DNA from: Hyphomicrobiales bacterium
GTDB taxonomy: Bacteria > Pseudomonadota > Alphaproteobacteria > Rhizobiales > Rhizobiaceae
Length of the DNA stretch: 64,000 nucleotides
Assembly: GCA_900469955.1 (NCBI GenBank)
Contig: UBYX01000012.1
Location: 62,001 to 126,000, forward strand
Direction: 5' to 3'
Shown: positions 8,384 through 16,638 of the stretch, piece after piece
Numbering within the stretch: position 1 is the first letter of the stretch
Layout: each line of letters begins with the position of its first letter
Translations under genes and position numbers: made by a program
Notes under the pieces: model-generated
Databases searched by the model: none
What the model was told of the DNA's origin: nothing
The model's input: the letters and a program-made list of their open reading frames with translations, nothing else

Positions 8384-8938
8384 ATGCATGATTTTCGCGA
8401 TGCCAAACTGATGGCCAGAAGCCTGCGTGAGGCGCTGGCAGAGCGTAAGATAGATCTTACCCATAGCCAGGCGCTCGAACTCGTCGCGAACCAGTTCGGC
8501 TATGACAACTGGAATGTGCTTGCCGCCAAGATCGAGGCGGCAGAGCCTTCGCAGAGGCAGGAGGCTGTGTCGATCCAGCCCGCGATCCCGATCTTCCGGA
8601 TATTCTCCGTCGATAAGGCTACAGAGTTCTATTGCACCTTTCTGGGCTTCAAGGTGGATTGGGAGCACCGCTTCGGCGACAACTTCCCGCTCTATTGCCA
8701 GATTTCCCGCAGCGGCATGCTGATGCATCTGAGCGAGCATGCGGGCGATGCTTCACCCGGTGCGCGGGTCTTTGTGCCGATGCAGGGCATCAGGCAATTC
8801 CATGCCGAACTGATCGGCAAGAACTATTCCTATATGAGGCCCGGGCTCGAACAGGCGCCGTGGGGGCTCGAGGTAACGGTCATCGATCCGTTCAGCAATC
8901 GCATCACCTTCTGCGAGCGGGAAATCAAGGAAGGCTGA
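8384..8938 (+). CDS. Glyoxalase-superfamily (VOC) protein with N-terminal helical domain
   Basis: 184-residue protein. Residues 1-50 (FRDAKLMARSLREALAERKIDLTHSQALELVANQFGYDNWNVLAAK) form the short helical glyoxalase-related domain seen in several alphaproteobacterial proteins; residues 60-180 are a bleomycin-resistance-like VOC fold (PIFRIFSVDKATEFYCTFLGFKVDWEHRFG ... VIDPFSNRITFCE). ATG 8384 follows GGAGG by eight bases. Ligand unknown; drug or metabolite binding is possible. Preceded by a 214-bp gap with no recognisable signal. Confidence 0.85.
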   Translation: MHDFRDAKLMARSLREALAERKIDLTHSQALELVANQFGYDNWNVLAAKIEAAEPSQRQEAVSIQPAIPIFRIFSVDKATEFYCTFLGFKVDWEHRFGDNFPLYCQISRSGMLMHLSEHAGDASPGARVFVPMQGIRQFHAELIGKNYSYMRPGLEQAPWGLEVTVIDPFSNRITFCEREIKEG

Positions 8939-9007
8939 TCCGGACGGACAGCCATACGCTTTTCCGCTTGCCGCGACGGCTCGCCGCAGCGGATCGCTGT
9001 TCAGGGA

Positions 9008-9793
9008 CTATCCCTTTTTCTTCGCCGTCGCGACCGGCTCTGTCGTCAGCTTGAAGTCCGCCATCTCCTTTGGCGTCAGATAGTAGAGCCGGCCCGGCGG
9101 CGTTTCGAGGGCATTGATCCAGAGCCCGGCGCCGATGCCCATGGCATCCAGATGCCGGGCTACCCGCGCGGTGGTAGCCTGCGCGGCGGACATGGCCTGT
9201 TCGGCCGTCGGCCGATCCTTGCCGCCGTTGAAGACTTGATGCACGCCGACAACCGCGTCCTTTTCGGCCATGCGTCCGATGCCGCCTGCGAATACGATCG
9301 GGCACGAGGAGGCACAGAGGCCTTTCGAGGCCACTTTGGTATCCAGCTTTTTCTCCCGGATCAGCTTGGACATGGCGAGCGCATCCTCGACCGAGCCGCC
9401 GGGCGAGTTGAGCATCACCGTCTTCACATACTCGCCGCGAGCCTCGATCTCCTGCGCAAAACGGCTGGCGGCGCCCGGATCGATCGTCCCCTCCGCCAGA
9501 AGTACGCCCCCCGGTTTCAGCTCGAATTTCACGGCTTGGCGCAGCACCTCTTTGGGGCTCGCAGGCTGAACCGGTGGCGCGGCGGGCACTCCATCCGTCA
9601 GCGCCGGAGGCAAAACAGGTTGATCCCGGTGCAACGGGTCGTAGCCGGGAAGCTCCGCATTCATCGCCGTGATGTCGCGCACGTCGATGACAAGAAATAC
9701 CGCCGCAGCCGACAGCAGGACATAGAAGGCGCCCCGCATGAGAACGCCGTCATCGAGCCGCAGGAGTGCCTTGAACGCGTCATCGATCCTCAT
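9008..9793 (-). CDS. Membrane-anchored ClpP-like (COG3904-type) serine protease
   Basis: 261-residue protein with one N-terminal membrane segment (about 21-37), a proline-rich linker (54-82) and a ClpP/crotonase-type domain from about 90. The oxyanion-loop motif NSPGGSV is at 129-135, the putative nucleophile is Ser163 in the pattern CASSC (160-164), and His185 in VGVHQVF completes a likely dyad. Topology places the catalytic domain in the periplasm. Its start overlaps the end of the upstream membrane-protein gene by 14 bases, so the two are translationally coupled. Substrate unknown. Confidence 0.82.
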   Translation of the reverse strand: MRIDDAFKALLRLDDGVLMRGAFYVLLSAAAVFLVIDVRDITAMNAELPGYDPLHRDQPVLPPALTDGVPAAPPVQPASPKEVLRQAVKFELKPGGVLLAEGTIDPGAASRFAQEIEARGEYVKTVMLNSPGGSVEDALAMSKLIREKKLDTKVASKGLCASSCPIVFAGGIGRMAEKDAVVGVHQVFNGGKDRPTAEQAMSAAQATTARVARHLDAMGIGAGLWINALETPPGRLYYLTPKEMADFKLTTEPVATAKKKG

Positions 9794-11087
9794 GCGACCG
9801 GTCCCTCGTGCGCGATTTCAGGTCGAGATTGGTGATATTGTTCAGCTCCTGGGCCTCGTTTTCCGCTTCCGTCCTGGCGACGGCATCCTCGATTTCGAGA
9901 CCTTTTGCAGAAACGGCGCGCTGGACTTCCAGTGCCTGAAGAAGCTCGGCAGCGGTAATGCGTTCCGCGAACGGGAGCTTTTCCTCCTGTTTGCGGATCG
10001 CGCCGTGCACGACGGCGAGGATGAATACCATCACCCCCGGCAGAAGGTCGATCGATATCGCGCCTGCCCAGGCAGGGATGAAATCCTGTGCGTAATGGAG
10101 GACGGCTTCAGCGGAGGAAAGCGGTACGAAACGGCGCTCTTGAACCGACGGGCGGGCGAGTATCTCGTCCGCTGCCTTGGCGAGCGCCTTGGACTGCGCG
10201 GTGACGGAGTTGCGGATCGTCTCCATCACCTGGCCCTGCCGGTTGACGAGGTTTGCGTCCCCTCCGTCGGCCACCGGCGCAATGAAACCAAGCGAGAGAT
10301 CGTCGGCCGCACGCCGGATTGAGGGTGCCACGGAGGTTTGGGCGAGCGAGGTGATGACGCCGGTGAGCGCAACGGCCTCGGCGGAGAACTGATCGGCCCG
10401 TGGTTCGATCGTGCCCGGCGCCGAAACCAGCGAACGCATGGTTTCGAGCCTTTTCTGCCCCTGCGCGAAAAGATCGCTCACCTGTTCCCGTGAGGCGTTG
10501 ATGCCGTTCTCCAGCTCCTTCATCTGCGCAGACATCTGCGAGAGAAGCTGTACGACGCTGCCTGATCCGGTCGTGCCGGTAAGCGCACCGGATTGCCGCT
10601 CGACGGCAGCAAGCTGCGAGAAACGCTCGGAGGCGCGCTGGATGTCAGGCAGAAGACTTTGCGCGGCGAGCGCGTTCTGGTGGGCGCGGTCGAGATCTGC
10701 GGTGTAGTCCTCGACCGTCTCGGCCAGATGCTGTTCCACCGCCGCAGAGCCCGCCAGCGCGGCAGCATTGAGCCAGCTCGACATGGCCAGGATCATCGCC
10801 GCACCTGCTGCCATGACCCCGAGCATGGCGACGCGGCCCGCATGCGTCGTAACGTGCGGATAGAAGCGGGCCATATAGGACCAGAAGGCATAGATGCCGA
10901 CGGAAACCGAGGCGGAATAGATGATCGCCGCAAAGAAGACGGCGGTCGGCGAGCCGTCGAGGATCGAACGCACGCCGAGATAGGTATAGACGCCGGAGGC
11001 GAGCGCCAGCACGGCCAGCGCAAACCGGGTCATGGTTTCGACGGCCGCGACGCCGTCCTGCAAGCGTTGGGATGCGCCGAGCGCCAT
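9780..11087 (-). CDS. Multi-pass inner-membrane protein with large coiled-coil region, unknown function
   Basis: 435 residues from ATG 11087 (GGAG just upstream; a TTG two codons earlier is also possible). Three hydrophobic segments lie at about 22-40, 48-72 and 86-112, then a long soluble, Gln/Ala-rich helical region (about 115-330) with coiled-coil character, a fourth membrane segment near 335-365 (IDLLPGVMVFILAVVHG), and a charged cytoplasmic tail. I do not recognise a characterised family. The tight coupling with a membrane-anchored ClpP-like protease suggests that this protein scaffolds, regulates or feeds that protease. Confidence 0.8.
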   Translation of the reverse strand: MALGASQRLQDGVAAVETMTRFALAVLALASGVYTYLGVRSILDGSPTAVFFAAIIYSASVSVGIYAFWSYMARFYPHVTTHAGRVAMLGVMAAGAAMILAMSSWLNAAALAGSAAVEQHLAETVEDYTADLDRAHQNALAAQSLLPDIQRASERFSQLAAVERQSGALTGTTGSGSVVQLLSQMSAQMKELENGINASREQVSDLFAQGQKRLETMRSLVSAPGTIEPRADQFSAEAVALTGVITSLAQTSVAPSIRRAADDLSLGFIAPVADGGDANLVNRQGQVMETIRNSVTAQSKALAKAADEILARPSVQERRFVPLSSAEAVLHYAQDFIPAWAGAISIDLLPGVMVFILAVVHGAIRKQEEKLPFAERITAAELLQALEVQRAVSAKGLEIEDAVARTEAENEAQELNNITNLDLKSRTRDRSHEDR

Positions 11088-11176
11088 GGGCAAGGTCTCC
11101 GGAGAGGAATGTATTCCTTAACAGAGAATGAAGAACCGGGCGGAATAAAGGCGCCTTGTGGTCCCGTTGCGCCGTG

Positions 11177-12739
11177 TCAGCCGAGCGTAAAGACGAAATA
11201 CAGCAGCGAGAGCGCGATAATCCACAATGCGACGCGGCCGGAACGGCTGTATCGGGCTTCTGCCCGGCCGATCGCCTCTGCCGTTTCGGGGTCGAAACGC
11301 AAGCCGTGCTCGCTCATGTGAACGAGTTCTTCGTGAAATCTTTCCGTCTTTGCGGCTATTTCCGGCGCGGCTTCCGCAAGCTTGACCACAGCCTTCAGCC
11401 CGTCCTTCAGATCGGAGACCACTCGCTTCGGTCCGAGATTGCCGCGGATCCAGTCGCCGACGACAGGTTCAGATGCCTTCCACATGTTGAAGCGCGGGTT
11501 CAGCATGCGCGACACGCCCTCGACGACGACCATCGTCTTCTGCAGGAGGATCAGCTCCGGCCGCGTCTGCATTTCGAAAAGGTCTGTCACCTCGAAGAGC
11601 AGCGCAAGCAGCCGCGCCATGGAAATCGTTTCCGCCGGCTGCCCGTGGATCGGCTCGCCGATTGCGCGGATCGCCTGGGCGAAGCTCGAAACGTCGTGGT
11701 GGGCCGGCACATAACCCGCCTCGAAATGAACTTCGGCGACACGTACATAATCGCGGGTGATGAAGCCGTAGAGAATTTCCGCGAGGAAGCGTCTTTCCTT
11801 TTTGCCCAGCCGACCGACGATGCCCATGTCGACAGCGACGATCGTGCCGGTTTTATCGACAAAGAGATTGCCGGGATGCATGTCGGCATGGAAGAAGCCG
11901 TCGCGCAACGTGTGACGAAGGAACGACTGGATCAGGATCTCCGCAAGCCTTTCCAGGTCGTGGCCGGCAGCCTGCAAGGCGCCGACATCCGACATCTTGA
12001 TGCCGTCGATCCACTCCATGGTGATGACATCGCGGCCAGTGCGCTCCCAGTCCACGGCTGGCACGCGGAAACCCGGATCATCCTTGATGTTTTCGGCAAT
12101 CTCGGAAAGCGCAGCCGCTTCCAGGCGAAGGTCCATCTCCACCTTGGTGGTCTGCTCGAGCGTCCGCGTCACCTCGACGGGCCTGAGGCGCCGGCTGGAA
12201 GGCACGAAGCGCTCCTGCATGCGAGACAGCAGGTACATGCTTTCGATGTCGTGGGCGAAGCGCTGGCGGACGCCTGGCCGCACCACCTTCACCGCCACCG
12301 TCCTGTCGCCGATCGTGCAGGGATGCACCTGGGCGATGGAGGCTGCGGCGATTGGCTCCCCGAAAGAGGAGTAGAGGTCGCCGATGGGTCGGCCGAGCGA
12401 ACCTTCGATCGCGGCCTTGGCGATCTCGGTCGGGAAATAGGCCATGCGGTCTTGCAGGAGAGCGAGATCCACCGCCCAATCCACACCGACCACGTCCGGG
12501 CGGGTTGCAAGGAACTGGCCGATCTTGACGTAGGAGGGCCCCAGTCTGTCGACGGCGCGCGTCAGCCGTTCGCTGCGTGCCTGCTTGAGCGAATGATTGC
12601 GGGCCAACGGCTCCAGGAGCGACTTCACGAGGCCGACCGATGGCGGTAAGCCTTGCGAAGGAAGGGCCGATACCACTCCTTCGCGCACCAGGACCCAGCC
12701 GACACGCACAAGTCGGAAATAAGCGCCGATCGTGCTCAT
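11177..12739 (-). CDS. ubiB: Ubiquinone biosynthesis accessory kinase-like protein UbiB
   Basis: 520-residue ABC1/ADCK family atypical kinase needed for ubiquinone synthesis. Visible features are the family helices in FLATRPDVVG, the nucleotide-binding region ASIAQVHPCTIGDRTVAVKVVRPG, the catalytic-like HADMHPGNLFVDK, the metal-site VDMG, and C-terminal hydrophobic helices (WIIALSLLYFVFTLG) that tether it to the inner membrane. ATG 12739 starts four bases after the ubiE stop codon, so an upstream TTG extension is unnecessary. Forms a ubiE-ubiB operon. Confidence 0.95.
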   Translation of the reverse strand: MSTIGAYFRLVRVGWVLVREGVVSALPSQGLPPSVGLVKSLLEPLARNHSLKQARSERLTRAVDRLGPSYVKIGQFLATRPDVVGVDWAVDLALLQDRMAYFPTEIAKAAIEGSLGRPIGDLYSSFGEPIAAASIAQVHPCTIGDRTVAVKVVRPGVRQRFAHDIESMYLLSRMQERFVPSSRRLRPVEVTRTLEQTTKVEMDLRLEAAALSEIAENIKDDPGFRVPAVDWERTGRDVITMEWIDGIKMSDVGALQAAGHDLERLAEILIQSFLRHTLRDGFFHADMHPGNLFVDKTGTIVAVDMGIVGRLGKKERRFLAEILYGFITRDYVRVAEVHFEAGYVPAHHDVSSFAQAIRAIGEPIHGQPAETISMARLLALLFEVTDLFEMQTRPELILLQKTMVVVEGVSRMLNPRFNMWKASEPVVGDWIRGNLGPKRVVSDLKDGLKAVVKLAEAAPEIAAKTERFHEELVHMSEHGLRFDPETAEAIGRAEARYSRSGRVALWIIALSLLYFVFTLG

Positions 12740-12743
12740 GCGG

Positions 12744-13520
12744 TCAAAGTTTCCAACCTGAATGCAGCGCCGCAATGCCGCCGGTATAATTGGTGTAGGT
12801 CACGCGGGAGAACCCGGCATCGCGGATCATCGTGGCGAAATTTTCCTGGTTGGGAAATTTGCGGATCGATTCCACCAGATATTGATAGGGCTCGGCATCG
12901 CCGGTGATCATCTTGCCGAAGCGGGGGATCGCCTTGAAGGACCATTCCTCATAGAAGCGCTCGAGCAGCGGCATCTCGACCTCAGAAAATTCCAACACCA
13001 GCAGCCGCCCGCCGCGTTTGAGCACGCGGTAGGCCTCTTTCAACGCGACATCGATATGCGGGACATTGCGAATTCCGAATGCGATCGTATAGGCATCGAA
13101 GGAATTGGCTTCGAAAGGCAGGGATTCGGCGTTCGCCTCGACGAAATCGAGGTTCTCGGAAAGCATGTGCTTGGTGGCCCGCTCGGCGCCGACAGCAAGC
13201 ATCGAACCGTTGATATCGAGCACGGTGACATGGGCCTTGCGTCCCGAAGCCTCGACGATCCGGAAGGCGATGTCGCCCGTGCCACCTGCCACATCGAGCG
13301 TCCTGTAGGCGCTTTCCTTGCGCGGATTGAGCGCCGCGATCATGGCGTCTTTCCAGACCCGGTGCATGCCGGCCGACATCACGTCGTTCATCACGTCGTA
13401 GCGCTTGGCCACTTTGTGGAAAACGTCGTTGACCAGCCCCTGCTTTTCACCCTCTGCAACCCGGCGGAAGCCGTAGGAGGTTTCCATGCCGCCTTCAGCG
13501 CTGGTACGGGCTTCGGTCAT
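12744..13520 (-). CDS. ubiE: Ubiquinone/menaquinone C-methyltransferase UbiE
   Basis: 258-residue class I SAM-dependent methyltransferase for the C-methylation of the benzoquinol ring in ubiquinone biosynthesis. Signatures are [18 protein letters not shown], the SAM loop [14 protein letters not shown], and [35 protein letters not shown] 13520 is used because AAGGAG lies seven bases upstream and the length equals that of rhizobial homologues; an in-frame ATG at 13541 precedes that site. Divergent from mutM. Confidence 0.96.
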   Translation of the reverse strand: MTEARTSAEGGMETSYGFRRVAEGEKQGLVNDVFHKVAKRYDVMNDVMSAGMHRVWKDAMIAALNPRKESAYRTLDVAGGTGDIAFRIVEASGRKAHVTVLDINGSMLAVGAERATKHMLSENLDFVEANAESLPFEANSFDAYTIAFGIRNVPHIDVALKEAYRVLKRGGRLLVLEFSEVEMPLLERFYEEWSFKAIPRFGKMITGDAEPYQYLVESIRKFPNQENFATMIRDAGFSRVTYTNYTGGIAALHSGWKL

Positions 13521-13668
13521 CGGTGAACTCCTTGACTTCATTCGCGAGCAACCATAGCGAAATCACCTGCACCTCGCTATCTGTGGTCCACCCATTATAG
13601 ATGCATGCGACATCCGGTCCGCTCTATAGAGCAGGAACGGGATGGTTGGAACAGGAAGTTAGGTAGCT

Positions 13669-14547
13669 ATGCCCGAATTGCCAGAGGTGGAAACCGTCCG
13701 GCGTGGTCTCGCGCCGGCAATGGAAGACGCCGTCATTTCCCAGCTGGAACTCAATCGCCCCGATCTGCGCTTTCCGCTTCCGGAAAACTTCGCCGAAAGG
13801 GTGGAAGGGCGCCGGATCGTGTCGCTCGGCAGACGTGCCAAATATCTGCTGATCGATCTGGAGGACGACCTGACGGTCATCAGCCATCTCGGCATGTCCG
13901 GCTCCTTCCGGATCGAGAATGAGACGCCGGGCGAGTTTCATCATCCGCGGTCCAAGGACAGCAAGCACGATCACGTGGTCTTTCATCTTGCGGGGGAGAG
14001 CGGGCCGCTGCGGATCATCTATAATGACCCGCGCCGCTTCGGTTTCATGCACCTATGGAAGCGCAGTGAGCTTGATCTTTATCCGGCCTTCTCCGAACTG
14101 GGTCCCGAACCCACCGGCAATGCGCTGCATGCGGACTATCTGGCAGGGCGGCTTGCCGGCAAGAGCCAGCCGCTGAAGGGCGCCCTGCTCGATCAGACGG
14201 TGATCGCCGGCCTCGGCAACATATATGTATGCGAAGCGCTGTGGCGTTCGCATCTTTCCCCGAAACGCGCCGCCGGCAGCGTCGTCACAAAGACGGGAAA
14301 GCCGAAAAAGGAACTCCTGGCACTCAACGAAGCCATCCGCAACGTCATTGCGGATGCAATCGCCGCCGGCGGTTCGTCGCTTCGGGATCACATTCAGACC
14401 GATGGCTCCCTCGGCTACTTCCAGCATTCCTTCTCGGTCTACGACCGCGAAGGCGGGGCTTGCCGTACGCCCGGCTGCGGCGGTACGGTCGCCCGCATCA
14501 CCCAGGCGGGCCGCTCCACATTCTATTGCCCGGCCTGCCAGAAATAG
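13669..14547 (+). CDS. mutM: Formamidopyrimidine-DNA glycosylase MutM
   Basis: 292-residue bifunctional DNA glycosylase/AP lyase removing 8-oxoguanine and Fapy lesions. It begins [14 protein letters not shown], where Pro2 (Schiff-base nucleophile after Met removal) and Glu3 are catalytic; the H2TH region contains [18 protein letters not shown], and the C-terminal zinc finger is made of Cys residues in CRTPGCGG and YCPACQK. Preceded by AGGAAG. The enoyl-CoA hydratase gene follows after 15 bases and is probably co-transcribed. A 12-bp perfect palindrome GCTCTATAGAGC lies upstream at 13621-13632. Confidence 0.97.
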   Translation: MPELPEVETVRRGLAPAMEDAVISQLELNRPDLRFPLPENFAERVEGRRIVSLGRRAKYLLIDLEDDLTVISHLGMSGSFRIENETPGEFHHPRSKDSKHDHVVFHLAGESGPLRIIYNDPRRFGFMHLWKRSELDLYPAFSELGPEPTGNALHADYLAGRLAGKSQPLKGALLDQTVIAGLGNIYVCEALWRSHLSPKRAAGSVVTKTGKPKKELLALNEAIRNVIADAIAAGGSSLRDHIQTDGSLGYFQHSFSVYDREGGACRTPGCGGTVARITQAGRSTFYCPACQK

Positions 14548-14562
14548 GAGAGGAGACACCGG

Positions 14563-15336
14563 ATGAGCTATGAAACTCTGTTGACCGAGACCCGCGGGTC
14601 CGTGGCGTTGATAACGCTCAACCGGCCTAAGGCGCTGAATGCCCTCAATTCCACCGTCATGGCTGAGCTCACCGAGGCGCTGGCGGGCTTTGGCAAGGAC
14701 GAAGGCATTGGTGCGATCGTTCTGACCGGCTCGGAAAAGGCATTCGCCGCCGGCGCTGATATCAAGGAAATGCAGGGTATCGATTTCGTCGACGCCTACG
14801 TGAACGATTTCATTTCCGGTTGGGAGGCGGTCGCCGCGACCCGCAAGCCAATTGTCGCGGCCGTATCCGGTTTCGCCCTTGGCGGTGGTTGCGAGCTAGC
14901 CATGATGTGCGATTTCATCATCGCTTCGGAAACCGCGAAGTTCGGCCAGCCGGAAATCACCCTCGGCGTCATCCCCGGCATGGGCGGCTCGCAGCGTCTC
15001 ACCCGCGCCGTCGGCAAGGCGAAGGCCATGGACCTGGTACTGACGGGACGGATGATGGATGCGGCCGAAGCCGAACGCGCCGGCCTGGTATCGCGGATCG
15101 TGCCGCCGGAACGCCTGGTCGATGAGGCGGTGGAAGCGGCCGCCAGGATCGCCTCCTTCCCGCGGGCCGCTGTCTTTATGGCCAAGGAAGCGGTCGCCCG
15201 CTCCTTCGAGACCACGCTGGGAGAAGGCCTGCGTTTCGAACGGCGGCTCTTCCATTCGCTGTTTGCCACTGCCGATCAGAAGGAAGGCATGAGCGCCTTT
15301 GTCGAAAAGCGTAAGCCGCAATTCTCAAACCGGTGA
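14563..15336 (+). CDS. Enoyl-CoA hydratase
   Basis: 257-residue crotonase-fold enzyme that hydrates 2-trans-enoyl-CoA thioesters in fatty-acid beta-oxidation. The oxyanion-hole strands are [11 protein letters not shown] and [16 protein letters not shown]; Glu residues in ALGGGCELA and [17 protein letters not shown] are those used by true hydratases, so isomerase or decarboxylase function is less likely. Follows mutM closely (AGGAGAG ribosome site). The same mutM-hydratase-rpsT-dnaA order is known in rhizobia. Substrate chain length cannot be read. Confidence 0.92.
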   Translation: MSYETLLTETRGSVALITLNRPKALNALNSTVMAELTEALAGFGKDEGIGAIVLTGSEKAFAAGADIKEMQGIDFVDAYVNDFISGWEAVAATRKPIVAAVSGFALGGGCELAMMCDFIIASETAKFGQPEITLGVIPGMGGSQRLTRAVGKAKAMDLVLTGRMMDAAEAERAGLVSRIVPPERLVDEAVEAAARIASFPRAAVFMAKEAVARSFETTLGEGLRFERRLFHSLFATADQKEGMSAFVEKRKPQFSNR

Positions 15337-15365
15337 AACAGGCGCGCGATTGGTCAAATTGCGCG

Positions 15366-15394
15366 TTGACTGGAGCGGGTATTCCGGCTATATG
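15366..15394 (+). promoter_or_regulatory. Strong sigma-70 promoter of rpsT
   Basis: TTGACT (15366-15371) and TATATG (15389-15394), preceded by C, are separated by exactly 17 bases. This closely fits the rhizobial housekeeping consensus CTTGAC-N17-CTATAT and would start transcription near 15401, about 118 bases before rpsT. Confidence 0.7.
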
Positions 15395-15518
15395 CCCGCC
15401 CACAGTTGGGAAAGCCTGATCACGGCTTCCTCTATTGCTCCCGAATTGCTGGATCGAGGGTCGCAGGACCGACGCGGCAACGGCGGAGTTTTGGTTCGAA
15501 TTCGTAGAGAGGCATGAA

Positions 15519-15785
15519 ATGGCCAATACAACTTCGGCGAAAAAAGCGACCCGCAAGATCGCTCGCCGTACCGCAGTCAACAAGGCTCGCCGTTCGCGCG
15601 TCCGTGGCTTCATCCGCAAGGTAGAAGAAGCCATCGCAACCGGTGACATCGCCGTTGCAGCCGAAGCTCTCAAGGTGGCGCAGCCCGAGATCCAGCGTGC
15701 CGCGACCAAGGGCGTGCTTCACAGCAATACGGCGTCCCGCAAGGTGTCTCGCCTGGCGGCTCGTGTGAAGGCTCTATCGGCCTAA
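15519..15785 (+). CDS. rpsT: 30S ribosomal protein S20
   Basis: 88-residue lysine/arginine-rich protein starting [18 protein letters not shown], the classic S20 N-terminus that binds the 5' domain of 16S rRNA. The start at 15519 is set by family length; the upstream extension from 15435 is not S20-like. It has its own strong promoter (15366-15394) and an intrinsic terminator right after the stop codon, so it is a single-gene transcription unit between the hydratase and dnaA. Confidence 0.97.
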   Translation: MANTTSAKKATRKIARRTAVNKARRSRVRGFIRKVEEAIATGDIAVAAEALKVAQPEIQRAATKGVLHSNTASRKVSRLAARVKALSA

Positions 15786-15809
15786 TCGCTTAGTCAAATT
15801 TGCGTCACA

Positions 15810-15839
15810 AAAAAGCCTGGTCCCTTGACCGGGCTTTTT
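15810..15839 (+). terminator. Intrinsic terminator of rpsT
   Basis: Stem AAAAAGCCTGGTC (15810-15822), loop CCTT, stem GACCGGGCTTTTT (15827-15839) with one wobble pair, ending in a T-run. Located 24 bases after the rpsT stop codon. Confidence 0.9.
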
Positions 15840-16041
15840 CTGATTCTCTCAGCTAACCTTATATTTACCCGGCTCAATAACAATTTCGTGTCAGCGGCGT
15901 GACAGAAATTCATATTGTATTTCAATATGTTAGTGGAGGTGTCTAAGCGAGGCTGCGACTAGGGCGTCCAGCGGATGCCCCTCAACTGAGTCAAGAAGAT
16001 TTTTATTTTTTTTGTGAACGATCACGCCGAATGTATGTCAT

Positions 16042-16064
16042 TTTTGAATCCCATTGATTCAAAA
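16042..16064. promoter_or_regulatory. Perfect inverted repeat with two GANTC sites upstream of dnaA
   Basis: Arms TTTTGAATC (16042-16050) and GATTCAAAA (16056-16064) flank CCATT. Each arm carries a GANTC methylation site (GAATC, GATTC). It may be an operator whose occupancy depends on CcrM adenine methylation. Confidence 0.5.
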
Positions 16065-16638
16065 GCGATTCTCCATGAAGGCCTCTGTGACATTCAAATC
16101 ACGCTGAGAGAGTCAACGCCCAGCTCTTAATTTTGCGTAAAATTCATCATTGATCTTGGCATTTGATCCTGCCTAAATGCCCTCCAGCAAGGGGCGTGGG
16201 GATTACTTCAGAGGGCTGCCGGCGGCCGTTCTTTCAGAACGGCGCGGAGACTTTCTGCCCCTTGCAACGGGACAAATCTTGCCCGTTTTCCATATAACCA
16301 TCGGTTGTGATCCGGAAATTTCCCGTTTCCCGAGACGGCCGGATATTGTCGAGGCCGGACCGCGCATCGCGGAGCTGGCGCAAAGGAGGAGAGGGCAGGT
16401 TCGAGCGGCCATGACGAGGATGGGCGTTCGGTGCATGCGGAGTGGCTTCCGCAGGTTTGGTCCGAGTACGAGGCGGACTGGGCAAAGCTTTCGATCTGCT
16501 GTTGAGGCGGGGAAGCATAAAAAGACCGGGCGGCGATGTTCTCAATGATTGGGAGTGTTTTGCTGTGCCTGGGAAAACAAGGTTTGTCCTGGCGGCGTAA
16601 ACGAGACCGCCGGGCTATGAATTGGAAGGCGGCGCATA

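Larger units (their letters stand above)
15786..16638. other. 853-bp dnaA upstream region: AT-rich GANTC cluster and structured half
   Basis: No convincing gene. The left half is AT-rich and contains six GANTC sites (15842, 15988, 16046, 16056, 16067, 16110) and a perfect inverted repeat CATATTG/CAATATG at 15911-15929. A possible promoter TTGATC-N17-CTAAAT lies at 16150-16178. The right half is GC-richer with hairpins GCCGTTCT/AGAACGGC (16225-16243) and AACGGG/CCCGTT (16266-16287) and the palindrome GGAAATTTCC (16314-16323), compatible with a long structured dnaA leader. I see no convincing array of DnaA boxes. Confidence 0.7.

Noticed and set aside
16177..16548. 123-codon frame in the dnaA upstream region
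   Set aside because: No ribosome site, irregular codon use, no recognisable protein, and it overlaps palindromes better explained as leader structure.
15786..16638. Chromosomal origin at dnaA
   Set aside because: No cluster of TTATCCACA-like boxes; in Rhizobiaceae and Caulobacter the origin lies near hemE, away from dnaA.
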